This document shows positions 58,054-64,000 of a stretch of 64,000 nt of DNA, one piece after another. This DNA comes from CAYUVH01 sp964448135. GTDB lineage: Bacteria > Verrucomicrobiota > Verrucomicrobiia > Limisphaerales > UBA8199. The translations under genes and the position numbers were made by a program. Location of the stretch: contig CAYUVH010000032.1 of the NCBI GenBank assembly GCA_964448135.1, positions 1 to 64,000 on the forward strand, in the 5' to 3' direction. Under the pieces are notes generated by a model. The model was not told the origin of the DNA. It saw only the letters and a program-made list of their open reading frames with translations, and searched no databases. Every line of letters starts with the position of its first letter. The stretch's first letter is position 1.

Positions 58054-58133
58054 AAAAACAAACCGCCGCCCCCCAACTCACATCCACCTCCGTGGCGTAT
58101 CTTGTGAGAAAGCTTTGGGTCAAGGGGCGGCGG
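58054..58133 (-). terminator. Multi-stem intrinsic terminator of the giant protease gene
   Basis: Read on the minus strand, the stop at 58138 is followed by a nested hairpin: stems 58124-58133/58063-58072 (10 bp), 58115-58118/58073-58076 (4), 58103-58108/58077-58082 (6) and 58092-58095/58084-58087 (4). A TTTGTTTTT tract at 58062-58054 follows. The nesting is unusually elaborate for a terminator. Confidence 0.75.
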
Positions 58134-58137
58134 CCGT

Positions 58138-61100
58138 TTACTCGTTGGAGCGAATCCGGATGAACCCGGCGGGCGCAGTCGCGGGCACGATGGTGTTCGT
58201 GCCGGACACCGGCGCGCCGATCGGCTGCCAGTTCGCGCCGGCCTCGAGGCTCGGGCTGATTTCCAATTGATAAGGCGGCAAGCCGCCGGACCAATTCAGG
58301 TTCAGACCGCCAACCGTCCGGTTGGCGGAAAGGATGCGCAGCGGCGCGATGACCCCATCGCCCACGACGTTATAAATGATGGCCGGATCGCCGATCAGGT
58401 TATACATCGCCGGTTGGATGACCGGTTCATCCTTCGCGACGTAGTCGGAAAGGGCAGTGCGGAACATGTCGCCGACGGCCGGTAGCGTGTTCGCGCGGAG
58501 CATGCTCACCAACCGCACGCCCAGGCGTGTGCCATCGGCGTTCTCAGAAAGGCCGGTGGGTGAAATGACCGCGATGGCGCCACCGCTGCTGTTCAACATC
58601 AAGTATTCCGCCAAACAATCGGAGCCCGGCACGGAGTATTGGCCCGCGATACAGGTCACGGCCAGCACGACCGGCAGGCGCGCGGAGTTATGCAGGTTCG
58701 TGGCGTCGGTGCTGGTCAGGTAACCGGCATTGCCGAAGCGATCGATGGCGCCGTGGCCCATGTAATTCATGAGGTCCACGCCGGCGTTCAGTTTTGTCTG
58801 CACGGAATCATGCAGCGCCGCGGCGTCGGTCTGGGCGCTCGCCTGCAGAACGGTGTTCGAATACGCACCCGTCAGCGCGCTCGCGCTCTTCTGCACGCTG
58901 GCGGCGAAATCACCCGCACTATCCGGAGTGTCGCCGAGCAGCAACGCCTGGCCGTGAGCCTGAGGCGGCAGGGCTTCGTAACCCTTGATCTTCTGGATAA
59001 CGGCGGTGAGTTGATCCGCGGTCTTGACCGGCAGGCGGCCGACCGCAATCGGGGGCTGGCCGTCGCCGTTCACGTCGCCATACGCGCTGTCCGAGCCGAA
59101 CAGACCATAAGCGGTCGACACGAGCATCGGCGGCATGAGGTTGTCGTGCTTCTGGAGCAGGTCGCGATAATCGTAAGTGCCATCACCGATCAACACGAGG
59201 TAGCGCGGCTTGAGCGTCCACTGGTTCGCAGCGGTGGCCAGGAATTTGTGGATGGCCTCCGGCGTGGCGACGCCGGCGCCGAATTCGTTGTAAACCGATT
59301 CCAACCGGACAACGATCGGATGCAGGCCGTGCTGCTGGCGGTAGGCGGCGAGATTCGCCGCACCCGCGATAAGGCTGTCCGGCGCGAGGACTATGTAATC
59401 GGCCGTGTTCGTGGCGGCGGCGAGACTCGCGACCTTGCCAATCGTCACCGCAGCAGCCGGAGTTCCAGCGCCCGGTTGGACGGCCACGAAGCGATCCAGC
59501 GGTCCCGCGGGCACGAAGCTCGCCGAGTAACCCCACACCGTGGACTTGACCGTCAGATTCTGAACCAGCGCCGGCTGTTTGGCGTCGGTGATATCGAGCA
59601 CCTTGATGGCCGGATCGGAGAAGCCATCCACGGTGATGATGGAATTGCTGTTCGCGCTGAAGCACAGAGTGCCTCCAGCGGAGACGAAGTATTGGCGCGA
59701 GTAAGTGAGCGCAAAACTATTGAGATACCACTGGCTGAGCGGGCCGCCAGCCGGGCGGACGGCCTTCAGCGTCAGCTTGTTCGTGCCTTCGAGCAACAGA
59801 CTCGCAGGCACGCTGAGCGTGGTGGTGCGCGGCGAACGGCCGGTCCAGGTATCGGAGCCGAGCAGGGTGCCATTGAGGCTCGCCTGCACGATATGCACCG
59901 CGTCATCGCCGCCGACCAGGCGGAGCGTGAGTTGCGCGGCATCGCCACCAGCGGCGCGATGATCCACCGCGAAGTTGTAATTTCCGGTATCGAAGGACGG
60001 GATGCCGCCCACGAGTTTCTGCCACATCCAGAAGTCTTCATCAGGAGACTGCACGATCGTCGGCAGCGCGAGGAGATCCTGTTCCATGCTGACTGTGGCC
60101 GGGTAATAGCCGGTGCCGGTGGCCGTCGGCGACTGGCCGTCGAGTGTGGCCGGAACCGCATTCGCTGCGTAGGTGAGCCAGTAAATGTTCTGGGCCGTGT
60201 AATTATTCTTGAGCGCGTCGGCGTAGAAACCGAGCGAGTTGCCGTCAGCGGCCGGCAACGTCACCACCGGCAGGCCCTGGTTCGCCAGGTGGAACTGGCC
60301 GGACAGGATGGCCGATTGGATGGTGGATACCGGCTGGCTGAGCAAGGTGGCCAGCGAGGAGGCGGTAACCATCTGCCATCCCCCATTCGTCGTCGCGATC
60401 TTCACGAAGCGCGTGCCATCAAGCGAGGTCAACGGCACGCTTGGAGCGAGCACCACGGTAGTGCCAGTCGTGCTCGCGGTCGTCGAATTGGTCTTTGCCG
60501 TGGACGTGCGCGGCTTGATCGTGCGCGCCGGGGCCGTTGTGGTGCGTGCGACGGTGGTAGCCGCGGCCCTGGCCGGCGTTATGGTAAACGGACCGTAGGT
60601 GCGCACCGTGCCGGATTCTTCCAGCTCGGTAAGTTGATAAACCAGGCGGCCGGTGGACTTAGCCTGCGCGTCAGCGGTCTCGTAACTCGACCCGTTCACG
60701 GAGCCGCTCGCCAGCACGGGCTGCTGGTTGACACGGACCCATTTGCCGCTGTTATCGCGGCGATAGACATCGAAGCTCACCGAGCCGATTTCGGAAGCGG
60801 TGGTCCATTGCACGGTCACGCCCGGTTTCGCGACCGTGGCCTTGAAGGAGCTGATGAGCGCGAGCGTCGGGTTGCCCGGCGTCAGCTCGAGATTCAACGT
60901 GTTCAGTCCGGGCACGATGTTGATCGCGCCGTTCGTGGTGTTGTAACCGACCTTCCCGGCGGCCACGCCCGCAATGCCCGTCGCGAGGTTCGTCACACCG
61001 TAGAATCCGTTGATGTCCGTGGTTATGCTGTTGGTGGCACCGGCGAAATCAATCACCAACACCGTCGCCCCGAGGATCGGCGCATGCGTGGTCGAATCGG

Positions 61101-64000
61101 TGATGATGCCCGTCAATGTGTTCTCATACAGTTGGAGATTCTGGACGTTCGCGCCGGCCACGATGGTCGGCGTGGCGCTGGACGAACTGTAACCGCTCTT
61201 CGTGGCCGACACCGTGGCCGCGCCAGTCGCGAGGTTCGTGACGGCGTAATGGCCGCCCGCGTCGGTCGTCAGGTTGTAGGTGACGCTCGCGGAATCCACG
61301 ACCTGCACCGAGGCCCCGGCGATCGGCGCGCCGGTGACGGCGTTCGTGACCACGCCCGCCAGGGTGTTCCCGACGAGTTGCAGATTCTGCACATTCGCGC
61401 CGGCGACAATGGTCGGCGTCGCGCTCGTTGAACCATAACCCGCCTTGCTGCCGGTGACACTGGCCGCACCCGTGGCGATGTTCGTGACCGCGTAATAGCC
61501 GCTGCCATCCGTGATGATCGTATTCGTGACGTTGGCCGAATCCACCACGCGCACGGTGACACCCGCGATCGGCAGACCGCTGAGCGCATTCGTCACCACG
61601 CCGGACAGTGTGTTACCGGTAAGCGCAAGATCCTGAATGTTCGCGCCAGGCACGATGGACGGGCTCGCGCTCGCGGAGGCGTAACCGGTCTTGTTCGCGG
61701 TGACCGTGGCGGCACCGGTAGCGATATTCGTGACCGCATAGTAACCGCTCACATCGGTCGTGATCGTGTTCGTGATATTCGCCGAATCCACCACTCGCAC
61801 CGTCGCCCCTGCGATCGGCAGGCCGGTGACTGCGTTGGTCACGACACCCGCGAGCGTATTGCCGCTCAACGCCAGGTCCTGGATATTCGCGCCCGGCACA
61901 ATCGTAGGATTGGCGCTTGCCGAAGCATAACCACTCTTGCTGGCGGTGACCGAGGCGACACCCACCGCGATATTCGTCACGGCATAGTGGCCGCCGGCAT
62001 CCGTGGTGAGCGTATTCGTGATATTCGCGGAGTCCACCACTTGCACGGTCGCACCCGCGATCGGTAGACCAGTGACCGAGTTCGTCACCACGCCCGCGAG
62101 AGTATTGCCAGTCAGTTGGAGATTCTGGACGTTCGCACCGGCCACAATCGTCGGGCTCGCGCTGGTCGAGCCGTAACCCGCCTTGCTGCCGGTGACCGTG
62201 GCCGCACCGCTGGCGATGTTCGTGACGGCATAGGTTCCGCCCACCCCGGTCAGGATGATGTTGGTGACATTGGCCGAATCCACAACCTGCACCGTGACGC
62301 CGGAGATCGGCAGCCCCGTTACCGAGTTGGTAACGATGCCCGCCAGTGTGTTGCCACTGAGTTGCAGGTCCTGGATATTGGCACCCGCGACGATGGTCGG
62401 GCTGGCGCCGGTCGGGACGTAACCCGCCTTGCTGCCGGTAACAGTGGCCAGGCCGGCCGCAATATTGGTGACCGCGTAATGGCCGCCCCCATCCGTGGTC
62501 AGAATGTTCGTGACGCTGGCCGAATCCACGACTGTAACCGTCACGCCGGAGATCGGCAGGCCGGTGTTGGAATTGGTAACGATGCCGGCCAGCGTGTTGC
62601 CGCTCATCTGCAGGTTCTGCACATTCGCACCCGCCACAATCGTCGGGCTCGCGCTGGCCGGACCATACCCGGTCTTAGTGCCGGTCACGGTGGCCAGACC
62701 CACGGTGATATTGGTGACCGCGTAGTAGCCACTGGCATCCGTCGTAATCGTATTGGTGACATTGGCCAAATCCACGACGCGCACCGTCACTCCCGCGATG
62801 GGCAGGCCGGTGATGCCGTTTGTCACAACGCCCGTGAGGGTATTACCCGTGAGCGACAGGTCCTGGACATTCGCGCCGGCCACAATCGTCGGGCTCGCAC
62901 TCGTGGAGGCATAACCGCTCTTGCTCGCAGTCACACTCGCCACGCCAGCGGCGATATTCGTCACCGCGTAGTGACCCGTGCCGTCGGTCGCAATAGTGTT
63001 CGTCACGTTGGCAGAATCAACCACCTGCACCGTGACACCCGCGATGGGCAGGCCGGTGACAGAATTGGTGACCACGCCCGCCAGCGTGTTGCCGGTGAGC
63101 TCCAGATCCTGGATGTTCGCGCCCGCGACAATCGTCGGACCGGCACTCGTCGAGCCGTACCCCGTCTTGCTGCCGGTGACCGTGGCCAAGCCCACGGCGA
63201 TATTCGTCACCGCGTAATGACCGCCCGCATCCGTCGTCAGCGTGTTGGTGAAGTTGGCCGAGTCCACCACTTGCACCGTGACTCCCGCAATCGGCAGCCC
63301 CGTCACGGAGTTGGTCACGATACCCGTGAGCGTGTTACCCGTGAGTTGCAAATTCTGGACGTTCGCGCCGGCGACGATCGCCGGGCTGGCGCTGGTCGAA
63401 CCATACCCGCTCTTGCTGCCGGTGACCGTGGCCAGCCCCACGGCAATATTCGTGACCGCGTAATGACCGCCCGCGTCCGTCGTCAGCGTATTGGTCACAT
63501 TGGCCGAATCGACCACTTGCACCGTGACCCCGGAAATCGGGAGACCGGTGACCGAGTTCGTCACGATGCCCGCCAGCGTATTGCCGATGAGCTGCAGATT
63601 CTGAATGTTAGCGCCGACGGCGATCGTTGGGCTGGCACTGCTTGATCCATAGCCCGTTTTGCTGCCGGTCACCGTCGCCGTGCCGACGGAAATATTCGTG
63701 ACGGCGTAATAACCGTTGATGTCGGTCGTGAGGGTATTGGTGACATTGGCCGAATCCACCACACTCACGGTCACTCCCGCGATCGGGAGGCCGGTAACCG
63801 CGTTGGTCACCACACCCGCCAGCGTATTGCCCGTCAATCCGAGATCCTGAACGTTCGCGCCGGCGATAATCGTCGGGCTCGCCGAGGCTGAACCATAACC
63901 GGTTTTGCTCGCGGTAACCGTTGCCACACCCACCGCGATGTTGGTAACGGCGTAATGACCGGCCACATCAGTCGTCAGGATGTTTGTGACGTTCGCGGAA
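58138..64000 (-). CDS. Giant secreted gingipain-like (C25) cysteine peptidase with 82-aa repeats, start beyond the window
   Basis: At least 1953 residues are visible and the 5' end is cut off. Numbered from the Met at 63966, twelve and a half carboxypeptidase-regulatory-like repeats of 82 residues (GNTLAGVVTN..TGLPIAGVTV and so on) reach about residue 1029. A fibronectin-like domain (1030-1125), a Thr/Ala-rich linker and further beta domains follow. A C25 peptidase domain spans about 1523-1867, with candidate catalytic His1736 (NYMGHGA) and Cys1772 (VTCIAGQY). The last 60 residues form a LNLNWSGG ... FIRIRSNE module. It is probably exported and surface-attached; in Bacteroidetes such proteins use the type IX system, which is not shown here. 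Confidence 0.85.
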   Translation of the reverse strand, partial: SANVTNILTTDVAGHYAVTNIAVGVATVTASKTGYGSASASPTIIAGANVQDLGLTGNTLAGVVTNAVTGLPIAGVTVSVVDSANVTNTLTTDINGYYAVTNISVGTATVTGSKTGYGSSSASPTIAVGANIQNLQLIGNTLAGIVTNSVTGLPISGVTVQVVDSANVTNTLTTDAGGHYAVTNIAVGLATVTGSKSGYGSTSASPAIVAGANVQNLQLTGNTLTGIVTNSVTGLPIAGVTVQVVDSANFTNTLTTDAGGHYAVTNIAVGLATVTGSKTGYGSTSAGPTIVAGANIQDLELTGNTLAGVVTNSVTGLPIAGVTVQVVDSANVTNTIATDGTGHYAVTNIAAGVASVTASKSGYASTSASPTIVAGANVQDLSLTGNTLTGVVTNGITGLPIAGVTVRVVDLANVTNTITTDASGYYAVTNITVGLATVTGTKTGYGPASASPTIVAGANVQNLQMSGNTLAGIVTNSNTGLPISGVTVTVVDSASVTNILTTDGGGHYAVTNIAAGLATVTGSKAGYVPTGASPTIVAGANIQDLQLSGNTLAGIVTNSVTGLPISGVTVQVVDSANVTNIILTGVGGTYAVTNIASGAATVTGSKAGYGSTSASPTIVAGANVQNLQLTGNTLAGVVTNSVTGLPIAGATVQVVDSANITNTLTTDAGGHYAVTNIAVGVASVTASKSGYASASANPTIVPGANIQDLALSGNTLAGVVTNAVTGLPIAGATVRVVDSANITNTITTDVSGYYAVTNIATGAATVTANKTGYASASASPSIVPGANIQDLALTGNTLSGVVTNALSGLPIAGVTVRVVDSANVTNTIITDGSGYYAVTNIATGAASVTGSKAGYGSTSATPTIVAGANVQNLQLVGNTLAGVVTNAVTGAPIAGASVQVVDSASVTYNLTTDAGGHYAVTNLATGAATVSATKSGYSSSSATPTIVAGANVQNLQLYENTLTGIITDSTTHAPILGATVLVIDFAGATNSITTDINGFYGVTNLATGIAGVAAGKVGYNTTNGAINIVPGLNTLNLELTPGNPTLALISSFKATVAKPGVTVQWTTASEIGSVSFDVYRRDNSGKWVRVNQQPVLASGSVNGSSYETADAQAKSTGRLVYQLTELEESGTVRTYGPFTITPARAAATTVARTTTAPARTIKPRTSTAKTNSTTASTTGTTVVLAPSVPLTSLDGTRFVKIATTNGGWQMVTASSLATLLSQPVSTIQSAILSGQFHLANQGLPVVTLPAADGNSLGFYADALKNNYTAQNIYWLTYAANAVPATLDGQSPTATGTGYYPATVSMEQDLLALPTIVQSPDEDFWMWQKLVGGIPSFDTGNYNFAVDHRAAGGDAAQLTLRLVGGDDAVHIVQASLNGTLLGSDTWTGRSPRTTTLSVPASLLLEGTNKLTLKAVRPAGGPLSQWYLNSFALTYSRQYFVSAGGTLCFSANSNSIITVDGFSDPAIKVLDITDAKQPALVQNLTVKSTVWGYSASFVPAGPLDRFVAVQPGAGTPAAAVTIGKVASLAAATNTADYIVLAPDSLIAGAANLAAYRQQHGLHPIVVRLESVYNEFGAGVATPEAIHKFLATAANQWTLKPRYLVLIGDGTYDYRDLLQKHDNLMPPMLVSTAYGLFGSDSAYGDVNGDGQPPIAVGRLPVKTADQLTAVIQKIKGYEALPPQAHGQALLLGDTPDSAGDFAASVQKSASALTGAYSNTVLQASAQTDAAALHDSVQTKLNAGVDLMNYMGHGAIDRFGNAGYLTSTDATNLHNSARLPVVLAVTCIAGQYSVPGSDCLAEYLMLNSSGGAIAVISPTGLSENADGTRLGVRLVSMLRANTLPAVGDMFRTALSDYVAKDEPVIQPAMYNLIGDPAIIYNVVGDGVIAPLRILSANRTVGGLNLNWSGGLPPYQLEISPSLEAGANWQPIGAPVSGTNTIVPATAPAGFIRIRSNE
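60880..64000 (-). repeat. 246-bp tandem repeats encoding 82-residue units
   Basis: Twelve full units and part of a thirteenth lie head to tail with a constant 246-base period and no spacers. They are similar but not identical, diverging most in the last unit (ENTLTGIITDSTTHAP). The array continues past the window end. Confidence 0.92.

Noticed and set aside
58639..61431. 930-codon plus-strand frame (and 509 codons at 62116-63645)
   Set aside because: Antisense of the giant protease. The apparent repeats in it come from the 246-bp units on the real strand.
60880..64000. Possible CRISPR or satellite array
   Set aside because: The 246-bp period is an exact multiple of three, has no spacers and encodes a consistent protein repeat.

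Overview
The window is high-GC bacterial DNA with densely packed genes that often overlap by four bases (ATGA or GTGA at 1463, 5699, 9181, 12038, 15124, 19734 and 47957). A prepilin-like protein with the FTLIELLVVIAIIAILAAM signature, a GH106-type rhamnosidase, large secreted proteins with tandem beta-rich repeats, a gingipain-like C25 protease and many intergenic repeat families together suggest Verrucomicrobiota, perhaps the Pedosphaera/Limisphaerales side. That assignment is inferred from gene style; no rRNA gene is present.

Region 1-6.8 kb is accessory DNA. It holds a tandem duplication of a chimeric small gene, a zinc-ribbon gene and its remnant, a GIY-YIG/RAMA-like protein, an unknown membrane protein, and a compact type II restriction-modification operon (4635-6418). 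The operon sits between the N-terminal (6537-6714) and C-terminal (4155-4600) remnants of one large DNA methyltransferase gene on the other strand. From 6.9 to 16.2 kb come housekeeping and small conserved genes: two cyclophilins, a Nudix hydrolase, Uma2, trpB, an alpha/beta hydrolase and ychF. From 17 to 22 kb two enolase-superfamily enzymes, an MFS carrier and a creatininase-family amidohydrolase form a probable catabolic set. From 22 to 32 kb are a PstS-like lipoprotein, a secreted lamin-tail/Ig-like protein, a pseudopilin, an orphan corrinoid protein and a GH106 enzyme.

From 32 to 46 kb are a DEAD-box helicase, a BaiN-like flavoprotein, a bifunctional arginine dihydrolase/ornithine cyclodeaminase (AgrE/ArgZ type), a SUI1 factor, trmB, an Ogt plus Ada-AlkA repair pair, an ankyrin protein, tRNA-Pro(CGG) and three tandem zinc/membrane paralogues. 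From 46.5 to 53.5 kb is a CusCBA/CzcCBA-type metal efflux system. From 54.4 to 56.7 kb is acetolactate synthase with an upstream regulatory region: a promoter, a valine-rich 24-residue leader peptide and an intrinsic terminator, which looks like a classical attenuator. An archaeal-type phosphoglycerate mutase follows. The right end is filled by a giant secreted protein of 82-residue repeats ending in a C25 protease; its start lies beyond the window.

The strongest leads are (1) the ilvB attenuator with an apparently leaderless valine leader peptide, (2) a regulatory module of repeated GGTTAC boxes plus a GGGGTATA-type palindrome, present in the same arrangement before both ilvB and the creatininase gene, (3) a restriction-modification cassette replacing the middle of another methyltransferase gene, and (4) tandem chimeric ORFs at the left edge.
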